Below the pieces are notes generated by a model. The model made no database searches. It saw only the letters and a program-made list of their open reading frames with translations, and was not told the origin of the DNA. A DNA stretch of 64,000 nucleotides from Candidatus Binatia bacterium (GTDB lineage Bacteria > Desulfobacterota > Binatia > UBA1149 > CAITLU01): NCBI GenBank assembly GCA_036493895.1, contig DASXOZ010000033.1, positions 80,647-144,646 on the forward strand, given 5' to 3'. This document shows, in pieces, positions 1 through 11,497 of the stretch (position 1 is the stretch's first letter; every line of letters starts with the position of its first letter). The position numbers were made by a program, and so were the translations under genes.

Positions 1-909
1 CTCGCGCTGGTTGCGCGCGAGCGCTCGCTAACGCTGCACGTCGCGTGCATCGACCACGCCATGAGGGCCGAAGCCGCGGCCGAACAGGAGCTGGTGCGAC
101 AGGCGGCGCTGCGCTGCGACGCCTCCTTCGACCTCGAAAAGATCGATCCCGGCCGCGGCGACGAGGATACGATGAGGCGACAGCGCCGGCAGGCGCTCGG
201 CCGCCTCGCCGAGCAGCGCGGCTGCCGCCTCGTGTTTCTCGGCCACAATCGCGACGACCAGATCGAGACCATCGTCTTTCGTTTTCTGCGCGGAGCAGGG
301 CTCGGCGGCCTGGCAGGAATGAAGGCCGTGCGCCTTCCATTCGTGCGGCCCCTGCTCGGCATTTCGCGAAGCGAGCTTCGCGAGCTGCTCGCGGCCCGCG
401 ACGTCGAGTGGGCAGAGGACGCGAGCAACGAGTCGCTGCGTTACGCCAGGGGCCGCCTTCGATGCACGGTGCTGCCGGCAATCGAGGCGAGCTTCGGCAA
501 AGGAGCGCTCGACCACCTTCTCGACGTTGCGCCGCTGTGGCGGGCCGACGAGGAATTCCTCGAACGCGAAGCCGCGCGCCTGCTCGCTTACGCTTCGCGA
601 AGGGGCGAGGCCGGCGTCGAGCTGGACCTGGAAACGATGTCCGGGGCCGACCAGGCACTGGTCCGGCGCGCGCTGCGGTCGTGGCTGAAAGACCGTACCG
701 GCAGGGCGACCACGAGCCGCCATCTGCTGGCAATCGAGAAGTGGCTGGCCACCGGTCCGGCGGCGGGCGGGCTCGACCTGCCGCTGGCAAGGTTGTCGTG
801 CCGCGCCGGACGCATCTGCGCCGACGCCTCGAGGCAGCCCGAAAACGTGTCCCGCCCTGCAGATCCCGAAGCCGTGCAGCCTTGCGAAGAGTCTTCGCGA
901 CGGCGTTGA
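1..909 (+). CDS. tilS: tRNA(Ile)-lysidine synthase, 5'-truncated
   Basis: The reading frame is open from base 1, so the true start lies outside the window. TilS uses ATP to attach lysine to C34 of tRNA(Ile2), which lets it read AUA. The SGGxDS PP-loop is upstream and not visible. What is visible is the block after it: LHVACIDHAMRAEAAAEQ near the window start (family HVDHGLR...A), then LGHNRDDQIETIVFRFLRG at about codons 80-98, matching the TilS GHxxDDxxET...RGxG signature. A following G-L-A-G-M and P-L-L-x-I-S-R-S-E-L complete the N-terminal domain; the rest fits the substrate-binding domain. It ends 251 nt before ftsH, the usual deltaproteobacterial neighbour. Identity is secure; only completeness is unknown. 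Confidence 0.93.
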   Translation, partial: LALVARERSLTLHVACIDHAMRAEAAAEQELVRQAALRCDASFDLEKIDPGRGDEDTMRRQRRQALGRLAEQRGCRLVFLGHNRDDQIETIVFRFLRGAGLGGLAGMKAVRLPFVRPLLGISRSELRELLAARDVEWAEDASNESLRYARGRLRCTVLPAIEASFGKGALDHLLDVAPLWRADEEFLEREAARLLAYASRRGEAGVELDLETMSGADQALVRRALRSWLKDRTGRATTSRHLLAIEKWLATGPAAGGLDLPLARLSCRAGRICADASRQPENVSRPADPEAVQPCEESSRRR

Positions 910-992
910 CAGATCGCCCGACCGTGACGAATGCATCATCCGGGTATCCCGGCGTTGACGCGCGCGGCGCGCGGCAGTGTCCAACAAGCGTG

Positions 993-1021
993 TTGCCGCC
1001 TTGTCGAGCCCGTGTTAGGTT
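993..1021 (+). promoter_or_regulatory. Possible sigma-70 promoter upstream of ftsH
   Basis: TTGCCG (993-998) and TAGGTT (1016-1021) are separated by 17 nt within the 251-nt tilS-ftsH gap. Each box matches only 3-4 of 6 consensus positions, so this is the best candidate in the gap rather than a firm promoter. No other gene or hairpin is apparent in 910-1160. Confidence 0.25.
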
Positions 1022-1160
1022 CCTGCGGCTGGGAATTTCGCGAAGGAATCCGCCACGTTGCCTCGCTTCGACCGCGCCGGTCGCAGCGCGGGCCCGCCAG
1101 GTTGTCCGTTGCGGCGCACGTTTCCCGGGAACAGACAGGTAAAGCCGGCATTTCGACCAG

Positions 1161-2972
1161 ATGAACCAGCTCTCCAGAAATCTCGCACTTTGGCTCGTGC
1201 TCGGCCTGATGGTCGTGCTGCTGTTCAACATGTTCCAGGCCCAGCAGGTCAAGGACCAGGAGCTGAGCTACAGCGAGTTCATCAAAGAGGTCGACGAAGG
1301 TCGCGTCGAGTCGGTGACGATGCAGGGCGACACCCTGCGCGGACGACTCGAAGGCGACAAGGAGTTCCGCACCTACGCGCCTCCGGGCCACGACACGGCC
1401 TCGCACATTCTCGACAAGGAAATTCCTTTCACCGTGCGTCCCGAGACGCAGGATCCCTGGTACATCGAGATGATGGTCCAGTGGTTCCCGATGCTGCTGC
1501 TGGTCGGCGTGTGGATCTTCTTCATGCGCCAGATGCAGGTGGGCGGCGGCAAGGCGATGAGCTTCGGCAAGAGCAAGGCCAAGCTGCTCTCCGAGCACGC
1601 CAACAAGGTGACGTTCAGCGACGTCGCCGGCATCGACGAGGCCAAGGACGAGCTCGAGGAGATCATCGCGTTCCTGCGTGACCCGAAGAAGTTCACGCGC
1701 CTCGGTGGCCGCATCCCCAAGGGTGTGCTGCTGGTCGGCGCTCCCGGCACCGGCAAGACGCTGCTCGCTCGCGCGGTGGCCGGCGAAGCGGGCGTTCCGT
1801 TCTTCTCGATTTCGGGATCGGACTTCGTCGAGATGTTCGTCGGCGTGGGCGCTTCGCGCGTTCGCGACCTTTTCGTGCAGGGCAAGAAGAATGCGCCGTG
1901 CATCATTTTCATCGACGAGATCGACGCCGTCGGGCGCCACCGCGGAGCCGGCCTCGGCGGCGGCCACGATGAACGCGAGCAGACGCTGAACCAGCTCCTC
2001 GTCGAGATGGACGGCTTCGAGTCGAACGAGGGCGTGATCCTCATGGCCGCGTCCAACCGGCCCGACGTGCTCGATCCGGCGCTGCTGCGCCCCGGCCGCT
2101 TCGACCGCCGCGTCGTCGTGCCGCGCCCCGACGTTCGCGGCCGCACCGGCATCCTCAAGGTGCACACCCGCAAGGTGCCGCTGGGCTCCGACGTCGAGCT
2201 CGAGAACGTCGCGAAGGGAACGCCCGGCTTCTCGGGCGCCGACCTCGAGAACCTCGTCAACGAGGCGGCGCTGATGGCCGCGCGCGAAGGCCGTGACACC
2301 GTCACGCAGAGCAATTTCGAGTCCGCCAAGGACAAGGTGCTGATGGGCAGCGAGCGCCGCAGCCTGGTCCTGTCCGACGACGAGAAGCGCAACACCGCCT
2401 ACCACGAGTCGGGACACGCGCTGGTCGCGCGGATGCTTCCCGGCACCGACCCCGTGCACAAGGTGACGATCATACCGCGCGGCATGGCCCTCGGTGTCAC
2501 GCAGCAGCTCCCCGAAGAGGATCGTCACTCGTTCAACCGCACCTATCTGCTCAACACGCTGGCGATCCTGTACGGCGGCCGCGTCGCCGAGGAGCTCGTG
2601 CTGAAGGAGATCACGACCGGTGCCGGCAACGACATCGAGCGCGCGACCCAGCTCGCGCACAAGATGATCTGCGAGTGGGGCATGAGCGAATCGCTCGGAC
2701 CGGTGATGCTCAAGCGCGGCAGCGAGGAGCCTTTCCTCGGGCTCGACCTTCACCACCAGCGCGAGTACTCCGAGGACACTGCCCGGCTCGTCGACATCGA
2801 GGTCAAGAGCCTGCTGACCAACGCGTACCGCCGCGCCGAAGCGATCCTGTCGGCGAACATCGAGGCGCTGCACCGCATGGCCTCGGCCCTGCTCGAGCGC
2901 GAGACCCTCGACGGTCGCGAGCTCGACGTCATTCTCTCCGGCACCGGGGCTGCGCTGCCGGCAGGAGTCTGA
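1161..2972 (+). CDS. ftsH: ATP-dependent zinc metalloprotease FtsH
   Basis: Membrane-anchored AAA+ protease that degrades misassembled membrane proteins and regulatory substrates. The 603 residues show two N-terminal transmembrane segments (about residues 7-25 and 108-125) bracketing a periplasmic domain. These are followed by Walker A GAPGTGKT at 193-200, Walker B IIFIDEID at 248-255, the FtsH second-region-of-homology arginines in [13 protein letters not shown], the zinc motif HESGH at 415-419 and the third ligand Asp491 in GAGNDIER. Length is typical (E. coli 644). No clear ribosome-binding site precedes the ATG, but the N-terminal start [11 protein letters not shown] fits the family. glmM follows after 32 nt. 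In many deltaproteobacteria folP, cdaA and ybbR sit between ftsH and glmM; they are absent here. Confidence 0.98.
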   Translation: MNQLSRNLALWLVLGLMVVLLFNMFQAQQVKDQELSYSEFIKEVDEGRVESVTMQGDTLRGRLEGDKEFRTYAPPGHDTASHILDKEIPFTVRPETQDPWYIEMMVQWFPMLLLVGVWIFFMRQMQVGGGKAMSFGKSKAKLLSEHANKVTFSDVAGIDEAKDELEEIIAFLRDPKKFTRLGGRIPKGVLLVGAPGTGKTLLARAVAGEAGVPFFSISGSDFVEMFVGVGASRVRDLFVQGKKNAPCIIFIDEIDAVGRHRGAGLGGGHDEREQTLNQLLVEMDGFESNEGVILMAASNRPDVLDPALLRPGRFDRRVVVPRPDVRGRTGILKVHTRKVPLGSDVELENVAKGTPGFSGADLENLVNEAALMAAREGRDTVTQSNFESAKDKVLMGSERRSLVLSDDEKRNTAYHESGHALVARMLPGTDPVHKVTIIPRGMALGVTQQLPEEDRHSFNRTYLLNTLAILYGGRVAEELVLKEITTGAGNDIERATQLAHKMICEWGMSESLGPVMLKRGSEEPFLGLDLHHQREYSEDTARLVDIEVKSLLTNAYRRAEAILSANIEALHRMASALLERETLDGRELDVILSGTGAALPAGV

Positions 2973-3004
2973 GCGCCAGCCCGGCGGCGGGCGCTCGAAC
3001 AGCA

Positions 3005-4414
<1,410 letters not shown>

Positions 4415-4418
4415 CGCG

Positions 4419-5204
4419 GTGAGCACGATGCGCGAAAGCGCGCTGCCGGCTGCCGGCGTCGCGACGTTGCTGCGCCTCGGCGTCAACATCGATCACGTCG
4501 CGACGATCCGCCAGGCGCGCGGCGTCAGCTATCCCGATCCCGTCCAGGCAGCGCTGGCCGCCGAGCGCGGCGGCGCTTCGGGCATCACCGCGCACCTTCG
4601 CGAGGATCGCCGCCACATCCAGGACCACGACATCCGGCGCCTGGCTTCGGCGATCTCGACCAAACTCAACCTGGAGATGGCCGCGACGGCAGCGATGGTC
4701 GATTTCGCGTGCCAGGTGCTTCCGGCCGACGTCTGCATCGTCCCGGAAAAACGCGAGGAGCTGACGACCGAAGGCGGCCTGGCAGTGGCCGGCCGCGAAA
4801 AAGACCTTGCTCCGATGGTCGCACGGCTTCGCGAGGCGGGAATCTCCGTCAGCCTGTTCATCGAGCCCGAGCTGCGCGAAATCGACGCGACGATCGCCGT
4901 CGGTGCCGGCGTCGTCGAGCTGCACACCGGCAGCTACGCCAACGCGCGCGGCCAGGGCGAGATCGACGACGACATGGAGAGGATCGCGCGCGCGGCCGCG
5001 TACGCTTACGAGCGGGGGCTCCAGGTCAATGCAGGCCACGGGCTCACGCTCGAGAACGTCGGCCCGATCGCTGCGCTGCCCGAGATGGAAGAGCTGAACA
5101 TCGGGCACTCGATCATCGCGCGCTCGGTGTTCGTCGGCATCGAGGAAGCGACGCGCGAGATGATGGAGGCGTGCCGGCGGGCGCGCCGCGGACCGCTGCG
5201 GTGA
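4419..5204 (+). CDS. pdxJ: Pyridoxine 5'-phosphate synthase
   Basis: PdxJ condenses 1-deoxy-D-xylulose 5-phosphate with 3-amino-2-oxopropyl phosphate to make pyridoxine 5'-phosphate, the last step of DXP-dependent vitamin B6 synthesis. The 261-residue product has the family blocks in order: LGVNIDHVATIRQARG, ITAHLREDRRHI, LNLEMA, VPEKREELTTEGGL, the N-A-G-H-G-L loop near residue 207 and ELNIGHSIIARSVFVG. The likely start is GTG at 4419; an ATG at 4428 would shorten it by three residues. Its TGA overlaps the GTG of nnrD in a GTGA junction. The acpS gene that commonly follows pdxJ in deltaproteobacteria is not here. Confidence 0.97.
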   Translation: MSTMRESALPAAGVATLLRLGVNIDHVATIRQARGVSYPDPVQAALAAERGGASGITAHLREDRRHIQDHDIRRLASAISTKLNLEMAATAAMVDFACQVLPADVCIVPEKREELTTEGGLAVAGREKDLAPMVARLREAGISVSLFIEPELREIDATIAVGAGVVELHTGSYANARGQGEIDDDMERIARAAAYAYERGLQVNAGHGLTLENVGPIAALPEMEELNIGHSIIARSVFVGIEEATREMMEACRRARRGPLR

Positions 5205-6793
5205 AGATCGACGCGGCCTCCGCCTCGGTGCTCTCGCGCGAGGCGATGCGCGACCTCGATGCCGCAACCATTGCGTCGGGCACACCGTCGCTCGAGCTGA
5301 TGGAAAGGGCGGGGGCCGCCATTGCCGCTGCCCTCGAAGACCGCGAACTGCACGCAGTGGAACTGCCCGAGCGGCCCCGCCTGCTCGTCGTCGCAGGTCG
5401 CGGCAACAACGGGGGCGACGGGTTCGTCGTTGCCAGGCTGCTGGCCGGGCGGGGCTGGCAATGCACCGTGGGTCTCGTCGAAGGCGATCCCGCGCCCGGA
5501 GGCGACGCCGCGAGGAACCTCGAGGAGTGGACCCGGGTGGGCGGCCGGACTCTTTCGATCGACGAAACCCGCCGCCTCATCGACGAGGGCGCTCCCGGTC
5601 ACGACCTCGTCCTCGATGCGATCTTCGGTACCGGCCTGGTGCGGCCGGTCGAAGATCCGGCCAGGACCATTATCGAATCGTTGAACTCCTGCGGCTTACC
5701 TGTTGTTGCTGCTGATATTTCTTCCGGTCTAGGTGCCGATTCGGGGACTCCGCTCGGAGCCGCCGTTCGCTGCCGCGCCACCGTGACGATCGGCGCCGCC
5801 AAGCCCGGCCTGTTCCTGGCCGATGGTCCGGACTTCGCCGGCCGCGTGCGAGTCGTCGACATCGGCCTCTGCGAGCTCGATGCGGCCGGAGTCGTGCGCC
5901 AGGGCATCGTGCTCGACGCTGCGACCACGGCAGGATCCCTTCCGCGCCTTGTCCCGCTCAGCCACAAGGGCAGCCGCGGACACGTCTTCATCGTCGCCGG
6001 GAGCCGCGGAAAAACGGGAGCGGCGATTCTCGCTGCCCGGGGAGCCCTTCGCTCAGGTGCCGGCCTGGTCACCGTCGTCGGCGTCGCCGACGTGCAGGCC
6101 GCCGTCTCGCGGGCCCTTCCCGAAGCAATGACGCTGTCATTCCCGGCCGACGACGAGGGCCGTTTGCGCGAAGATGCTGCGGACCGCATCGCCGCTGCCG
6201 TGGCCGAAGCGGATGCGATCGTCGTTGGGCCCGGAATCGGGCGCGGGCCTGGTCCCGACGCCGTGGTCGCTGCGCTGCTCGCCGTCGCGCGGCCGCTTAT
6301 CCTGGACGCCGATGCCCTCAACGCCGTCGCGTCCTGGGATGGGCCGCGGCGCCACGCGGCATTCGGCGCGCGTTCGGCGGCCGGTTCGCCCAAGGTGATC
6401 CTGACTCCGCATCCGGGCGAGATGGCAAGACTGGTGGCTACGACCGGAGCCAGAGTTCAACTCTCACGCAAGGTATTTGCTGACAAGATTGCGCAGGAGC
6501 TTGGCTGTGTCGTCGTCCTGAAAGGAGCGGCGACGATCGTGTCGGACGGCGTGACCACGGCGTTCAACACGACGGGAAACCCCGGGATGGCAACCGGCGG
6601 CAGCGGCGACGTGCTCGCTGGAATGCTGGGCGCGCTGGCGGCCAGACTGGCGCCGCTCGAGGCTGCCCGGCTCGGAGTCTACGTGCACGGCATGGCCGGC
6701 GACGCGTTGTACTGCGGCGGGCGCTCCGGCTTCCTTGCATCCGAGATCGCCGACGCCGTCCCCGCCGCGCTGGCGTCGCGGCAGCCCAAATGA
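5201..6793 (+). CDS. nnrD: Bifunctional NAD(P)H-hydrate epimerase / ADP-dependent dehydratase
   Basis: Repairs hydrated NAD(P)H: the N-terminal YjeF_N domain epimerises R/S NAD(P)HX and the C-terminal ribokinase-like domain dehydrates S-NAD(P)HX with ADP. The 530-residue product is full length (E. coli 515). The N-terminal half carries VVAGRGNNGGDGFVVARLL and ELMERAGAAIAAAL. The C-terminal half carries IVAGSRGKTGAAILAARG, LILDADALNA, ILTPHPGEMARL and the nucleotide-binding GNPGMATGGSGDVLAG. The GTG start at 5201 overlaps the pdxJ stop by 4 nt and the ATGA at 6790 overlaps tsaE, so the three genes look translationally coupled. Open frame upstream of 5201 is within pdxJ and is ignored. Confidence 0.96.
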   Translation: MKIDAASASVLSREAMRDLDAATIASGTPSLELMERAGAAIAAALEDRELHAVELPERPRLLVVAGRGNNGGDGFVVARLLAGRGWQCTVGLVEGDPAPGGDAARNLEEWTRVGGRTLSIDETRRLIDEGAPGHDLVLDAIFGTGLVRPVEDPARTIIESLNSCGLPVVAADISSGLGADSGTPLGAAVRCRATVTIGAAKPGLFLADGPDFAGRVRVVDIGLCELDAAGVVRQGIVLDAATTAGSLPRLVPLSHKGSRGHVFIVAGSRGKTGAAILAARGALRSGAGLVTVVGVADVQAAVSRALPEAMTLSFPADDEGRLREDAADRIAAAVAEADAIVVGPGIGRGPGPDAVVAALLAVARPLILDADALNAVASWDGPRRHAAFGARSAAGSPKVILTPHPGEMARLVATTGARVQLSRKVFADKIAQELGCVVVLKGAATIVSDGVTTAFNTTGNPGMATGGSGDVLAGMLGALAARLAPLEAARLGVYVHGMAGDALYCGGRSGFLASEIADAVPAALASRQPK

Positions 6794-7332
6794 GCTCGAC
6801 GGACAGCTCGACGGGCAGCGCGGCCGCCCACGCAGGCGGCGACTCGGCGAACGTGGTCGAGAAGACCTCCCGCAGCGAGGAAGAAACCGAAGCCATCGGC
6901 CGACGTCTGGCCGAGGCCCTGCCGCCGCACACGGTGGTCGCGCTTTGCGGTCCCCTCGGTGCCGGCAAGACGGTCTTTGCCAGAGGGGTCGCCGCCGGTC
7001 TCGGCATCGACCCCGCGCTCGTCACCAGCCCTACGTTCGTCTACCTCGTCGACTATCCCGAAGGTCGCATTCCCTTCGTTCACGCGGACCTGTACCGCTT
7101 CGGCGATGTTCCGGGTGAGCTCGTCGAAGGGGCCTTCGAGAGCATCGGCCTGGAGGCTGCACTGGCCGGAGATGCGATCGTGCTGATCGAGTGGTGGCCT
7201 TTCCACCGAGGGATCGAGCCCGAGCGCATCGTCCTCGTTGAACTCGCCGTCGAATCCGGCGATGTTAGGTCGATTCGCCTGAATTTCCGGGGTCCCGGAC
7301 TCGGCGCGGCCTTGGCTCGCGTCTCGCAGTGA
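6790..7332 (+). CDS. tsaE: tRNA t6A biosynthesis ATPase TsaE
   Basis: TsaE is the P-loop ATPase that works with TsaB/TsaD in forming N6-threonylcarbamoyladenosine at tRNA position 37. The 180-residue product has Walker A GPLGAGKTVFARG at about residues 54-66, then TSPTFVYLVDYPEGRIPFVHADLYRF, where D and Y are family-conserved, and a C-terminal IEWW block (family VIEWPE). An extra 30-residue Ser/Gly/Ala-rich N-terminus makes it slightly longer than E. coli TsaE (153). The ATG overlaps the nnrD stop by 4 nt. lysC follows after 21 nt. Confidence 0.93.
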   Translation: MSSTDSSTGSAAAHAGGDSANVVEKTSRSEEETEAIGRRLAEALPPHTVVALCGPLGAGKTVFARGVAAGLGIDPALVTSPTFVYLVDYPEGRIPFVHADLYRFGDVPGELVEGAFESIGLEAALAGDAIVLIEWWPFHRGIEPERIVLVELAVESGDVRSIRLNFRGPGLGAALARVSQ

Positions 7333-7353
7333 CCCCCTCCCGCAAGGCCCGGC

Positions 7354-8601
7354 ATGTCGAACAGGATCCGCATCGTCCAGAAGTACGGTGGCACGTCGGT
7401 CGGCACCCCCGACCGAATCCGGGCCGTCGCGCGCCGGGTCAAGCGCGTCTATGACCAGGGCCACGAGATCGCCGTCGTAGCCTCGGCGATGTCGGGCGAA
7501 ACCAACCGCCTGCTCGCGCTCGGGCGCGAGGTCTCGGCCAGTCCCCATCCCCGCGAGCTCGACTCGATGGTCGCCACCGGCGAGCAGGTCTCCTGCGCGA
7601 TGCTCGCGATGGCGCTGCACGACATCGGCGTACCGGCGGTCTCCTTGCTCGGCCACCAGGTACGCATCCAGACCGATTCGTCGTTCGGCCGCGCGCGCAT
7701 CCGCTCGATCGACGTCTCGCGCATCGAGCGCGCGTTCTCGGAGCGCTGCGTGGCGGTGGTCGCGGGGTTCCAGGGCGTCGACGACGATCACAACATCACG
7801 ACTCTCGGCCGCGGCGGCTCCGATACGACCGGCGTCGCGATCGCCGCGGCAATCAAGGCCGACGTCTGCGAGATCCTGACCGACGTCGACGGAGTCTACA
7901 CGACCGACCCGCGCATCTGTGACGGAGCGCGCAAGCTCGACCGCATCTCGTACGACGAGATGCTCGAGCTGGCCAGCCTCGGCGCCAAGGTGCTGCAGAT
8001 CCGATCGGTGGAATTCGCCAAGCGCTACAGCGTGCCCGTGCACGTGCGCTCGAGCTTCAACGACGTCGAGGGAACCTGGGTCGTCGCAGAGGAACAGGAC
8101 ATGGAAGAGATTCTCGTTTCGGGCGTCGCATTCGAGCGTGACCAGGCCAAGGTCACCATCGAAGGGGTGCCCGATGCGCCCGGCCTTGCCGCCTCGATCT
8201 TCGTGCCGCTGGCCGAAGCCAACCTCGTCATCGACATGATCGTGCAGAACGTCGGCGTAGACGGGCGCACCGACGTGACGTTCACGGTGGCCCCGGCCGA
8301 CCTGGAAGCGACGAAGACGATCGCCGAAAAAGCGACGCTGCGCATCGGCGCCCGCGGCGTCAGCACCCAGTCGGGGCTTGGCAAGGTGTCGGTGGTGGGG
8401 CTCGGGATGCGCAACCACGCGGGCGTCGCGGCGCGCATGTTCGAGGTGCTCGCCCGTGAGAGAATCAACATCCGGATGATCTCGACCTCGGAGATCAAGA
8501 TTTCGGTCGTCGTCGGCAACGACCAGGTCGATGCGGCGGTACGCGCGCTGCACGCGGCCTTCCTCGGCCCCGAGGCGAAGGCTCTGCAGGAGACCGCTTG
8601 A
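7354..8601 (+). CDS. lysC: Aspartokinase
   Basis: Phosphorylates L-aspartate in the first step toward lysine, threonine, methionine and diaminopimelate. The 415-residue single-function protein begins IVQKYGGTSVGTPDRI, the catalytic Lys/Gly/Thr/Ser block. It has GRGGSDTTGVAIAAAI near residue 150, LTDVDGVYTTDPRI near residue 173, and two C-terminal ACT repeats (about 265-410) ending in ISTSEIKISVVV, the usual site for allosteric lysine or threonine feedback. There is no homoserine dehydrogenase fusion. Its TGA overlaps the TTG start of cimA by 3 nt, so amino-acid pathway enzymes are coupled here. Confidence 0.97.
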   Translation: MSNRIRIVQKYGGTSVGTPDRIRAVARRVKRVYDQGHEIAVVASAMSGETNRLLALGREVSASPHPRELDSMVATGEQVSCAMLAMALHDIGVPAVSLLGHQVRIQTDSSFGRARIRSIDVSRIERAFSERCVAVVAGFQGVDDDHNITTLGRGGSDTTGVAIAAAIKADVCEILTDVDGVYTTDPRICDGARKLDRISYDEMLELASLGAKVLQIRSVEFAKRYSVPVHVRSSFNDVEGTWVVAEEQDMEEILVSGVAFERDQAKVTIEGVPDAPGLAASIFVPLAEANLVIDMIVQNVGVDGRTDVTFTVAPADLEATKTIAEKATLRIGARGVSTQSGLGKVSVVGLGMRNHAGVAARMFEVLARERINIRMISTSEIKISVVVGNDQVDAAVRALHAAFLGPEAKALQETA

Positions 8602-10331
8602 GCGAAGGACGCAAGAAGGCGCCCGGGCGCAACGACGGCGAGGACTGCACGTACGCTCGTGCAGCGGCCTCGAAGCGCTCGGCGTCGCACGCCAGTGCTC
8701 CCGGCGTGCATCCTTCGCGATCGATCGAGATCTACGACACGACGCTGCGCGACGGCACCCAGGGCGAGGGCGTGAGCTTCACCGTCCGTGACAAGATTGC
8801 CGTGGCCCTTCGCCTCGATGACTTCGGCGTCGCGGTGATCGAAGGCGGCTGGCCGGGGTCCAACCCCCGCGACGCGGCATTCTTCGACGAGATCCGCCGC
8901 GAGAAGCTGCGCCACGCCAGGATCGCGGCGTTCGGCTCGACGATGCGGCCCGGCAAGGCGCCGTCGGCCGACGCGAACCTGAAGGCGCTGCTCGATGCAA
9001 AGACTCCGGTAGTCACCATCGTCGCCAAGACCTGGGACCTGCACGTCCACGAGGACCTGCGCATCGAGCTCGACGCGAACCTCGAGCTGATCACCAGGAC
9101 GATCGAGTACCTGAAGAAGCGCGTCGACCGCGTGATCCTCGATGCCGAACATTTCTTCGACGGCTTTGCCGCCAACCGCCCGTACGCGATTTCGTGCCTG
9201 CGGGCCGCGGCCGATGCCGGCGCCGACCTGCTGTGCCTTTGCGATACGCGCGGCGGCTCGCTGCCGGGCGACGTTGCCGCGGCCACGCTGGAGGCGGGCA
9301 GCATCGGCGTTCCTCTCGGTATTCACTGCCACAACGACTCGGGACTGGCCGTGGCCAATTCGCTCGCGGCCGTCGAGGCGGGTGCAGTGCAGGTGCAGGG
9401 CACCGTCAACGGGTTCGGCGAGCGCTGCGGCAACGCGAGCCTTTGCACGCTGGTGCCGAATCTCCAGCTCAAGATGGGCTACCGGTGTGTGAGCTCCGCG
9501 CAGCTTGCGCGCCTGTCCGACCTCTCGCGGCTTTGCGCCGAGCTCGCCAACGTGCAGCTCGAGCCGAGGCTTCCGTACGTCGGACGCTCGGCGTTCGCGC
9601 ACAAGGGCGGCCTTCACGTCGCGGCGGTGCGCAAGAACGCGGTCACGTACGAGCACATCGACCCGGCGCTGGTCGGCAACCACCAGCGGGTGCTCATCTC
9701 GGACCTTGCCGGACGCAGCAACGTCATGCACAAGGCCGAGCAGTTCGGCATCGACGTCGCGGGCCGTCACGACGAGCTCGCCTCGCTGCTCTCGCACCTG
9801 AAGGAGCTCGAGCACAGCGGCTTCCAGTTCGAAGGGGCCGACGCTTCGCTCGAGCTGCTGATGCGTCGCAACCTTCACCCGTTCCGCCGCTTCTTCCGCC
9901 TGATCGGCTTCCGGGTCACCGACGAGAAGCGCTCGGAGGACGGCAGGACGTGGTGCGAAGCCACGGTGATGATCGAGGCGCCGGACGGCGCCGTCGAGCA
10001 CACGGCGGCCGAAGGCAACGGGCCCGTCAACGCGCTCGACCGCGCGCTGCGCAAGGCTCTGACCAAGTTCTATCCGAGCATCGAGAAGGTGCAGCTCCAC
10101 GACTACAAGGTGCGCGTGCTCGACGGCACCAGCGGAACCGAAAGCCGCGTGCGCGTGCTGATCGAATCGGGCGACGGCGAAAAGCGCTGGGGCTCGGTCG
10201 GAGTGTCGCACAACGTGGTCGAGGCGAGCTGGCAGGCGCTGGTCGACAGCCTGGTCTACCACCTGGTGCGCGAGGAGGAGAAGCTTTCCCGTCGCACGTC
10301 CAGGTCCGCGGCCGCAAGGGGCAAGCGCTGA
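8598..10331 (+). CDS. cimA: (R)-citramalate synthase
   Basis: Condenses pyruvate and acetyl-CoA to citramalate, the threonine-independent entry to isoleucine. The best start is TTG at 8598, overlapping the lysC stop as TTGA. It gives 577 residues, of which the first 38 are a basic, low-conservation lead. The HMGL-like TIM barrel starts at [20 protein letters not shown], a long E-G-V-S-F variant typical of CimA rather than of LeuA. It continues through [23 protein letters not shown], the metal-binding H-C-H-N-D near residue 243 and [15 protein letters not shown]. The C-terminal 130 residues fit the LeuA_dimer regulatory domain. The next gene begins 21 nt downstream. Confidence 0.95.
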   Translation: MSEGRKKAPGRNDGEDCTYARAAASKRSASHASAPGVHPSRSIEIYDTTLRDGTQGEGVSFTVRDKIAVALRLDDFGVAVIEGGWPGSNPRDAAFFDEIRREKLRHARIAAFGSTMRPGKAPSADANLKALLDAKTPVVTIVAKTWDLHVHEDLRIELDANLELITRTIEYLKKRVDRVILDAEHFFDGFAANRPYAISCLRAAADAGADLLCLCDTRGGSLPGDVAAATLEAGSIGVPLGIHCHNDSGLAVANSLAAVEAGAVQVQGTVNGFGERCGNASLCTLVPNLQLKMGYRCVSSAQLARLSDLSRLCAELANVQLEPRLPYVGRSAFAHKGGLHVAAVRKNAVTYEHIDPALVGNHQRVLISDLAGRSNVMHKAEQFGIDVAGRHDELASLLSHLKELEHSGFQFEGADASLELLMRRNLHPFRRFFRLIGFRVTDEKRSEDGRTWCEATVMIEAPDGAVEHTAAEGNGPVNALDRALRKALTKFYPSIEKVQLHDYKVRVLDGTSGTESRVRVLIESGDGEKRWGSVGVSHNVVEASWQALVDSLVYHLVREEEKLSRRTSRSAAARGKR

Positions 10332-10351
10332 CGAGGCGCGCACCTGCGGTC

Positions 10352-11497
10352 ATGGCCACGCCGATGCACGGCTATTTCGACTACAACGCGAGCAGTCTGC
10401 TGCGGCCGCAAGCCGCGGCAGCGCTGGCGGCGTGGATCGACAGCGGAGGCGGCAACCCCTCCAGCATGCACGCGCGCGGACGGCGGGCCCGCATCGAGAT
10501 CGAAGACGCGCGGCGCAGTGTCGCGTCGCTGGCCGACGGCGCGGTTGCACGCGACGTCGTGTTCACGTCTGGGGCGACCGAGTCGAACAATACCGTGCTG
10601 CGCGGTTTCGCCGCAGCGATGCCAGAAGCGACGCTCGTCACATCGGTGGTCGAGCATCATTCGCTCGTCGCGACGGTCGATGACCTCGAAACGCGCGGAC
10701 ACCGCATCGTGCGGCTGGCTGCACGCAGCGATTCGTCCCTCGATCTTGCGCCGCTTGCCTCGCTCGGCGCGGGCCCCGTTCTCGTCAGCCTCGGCCTTGC
10801 CAACGGCGAAAGCGGCGCGATTCTCGCCGTCGATTCCCTTCTCGCGGCGGCTCCGGCCGGCGCTTTCGTGCATCTCGATGTCGCGCAGGCAGCCGGCCGC
10901 CTGCTGCTGCCTTTCGGCGGCCGCATCGACGCATTGTCGATGTCCGGGCACAAGTTCGGCTCTCCACCTGGAATCGGCGCGCTGGTGGTTTCGCCGCGAC
11001 TGCGCGGGCTGCTTCGTCCTTTGCTGACCGGCGGTCCCCAGGAATGGTCGATGAGGGCGGGTACGCCGAACGTACCCGGTATCGTCGCGATGGGAGCAGC
11101 TGCGCGGGCATCGCTGGAAGGCATGGACACCGAGCAGCGCCGGCTTGCGGCGATCCGCAATGGCCTCTGGCAGCGTCTTCGCACGACGCTGCCCGGAATC
11201 GTCCGCATCACCCCGGACGACGGACTGGCCAACACGCTGACGATCGCGCTCGAAGGCTGCAGCGCCGACAGCCTGATCGCAGCGCTCGACCTCGAAGGAT
11301 TCTGCATTTCGGCAGGCTCGGCGTGCGCGGCCGGCTCGCCCGAACCTTCGCACGTGATGAAGGCGCTCGGCCTTGCGCCGCAGTACCACGGCGGCGTGCT
11401 GCGCATCAGCGCCGGGTGGGGAACCCAGCGCGACGATGCGGACGCTCTGGCCGATGCGCTCGAACGGACCATCCGGCGCGCGAGGCAAGCCGCATGA
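10352..11497 (+). CDS. Cysteine desulfurase (class V aminotransferase)
   Basis: PLP enzyme that removes sulfur from cysteine to give alanine and an enzyme persulfide. The 381-residue product has the NifS/IscS-family start GYFDYNASSLLRP, GNPSSMHARGRRAR, FTSGATESNN, the PLP lysine K201 in SMSGHKFG and the mobile-loop cysteine C325 in GSACAAGSPEPSHVM, followed by LRISAGWGTQRDD. The ATG at 10352 is chosen; the frame is open far upstream but overlaps cimA. Its stop overlaps the ATG of mnmA (ATGA), which suggests that this desulfurase feeds persulfide sulfur to MnmA. That pairing is known from other bacteria but is inferred here. No iscU or iscA is adjacent. Confidence 0.95.
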   Translation: MATPMHGYFDYNASSLLRPQAAAALAAWIDSGGGNPSSMHARGRRARIEIEDARRSVASLADGAVARDVVFTSGATESNNTVLRGFAAAMPEATLVTSVVEHHSLVATVDDLETRGHRIVRLAARSDSSLDLAPLASLGAGPVLVSLGLANGESGAILAVDSLLAAAPAGAFVHLDVAQAAGRLLLPFGGRIDALSMSGHKFGSPPGIGALVVSPRLRGLLRPLLTGGPQEWSMRAGTPNVPGIVAMGAAARASLEGMDTEQRRLAAIRNGLWQRLRTTLPGIVRITPDDGLANTLTIALEGCSADSLIAALDLEGFCISAGSACAAGSPEPSHVMKALGLAPQYHGGVLRISAGWGTQRDDADALADALERTIRRARQAA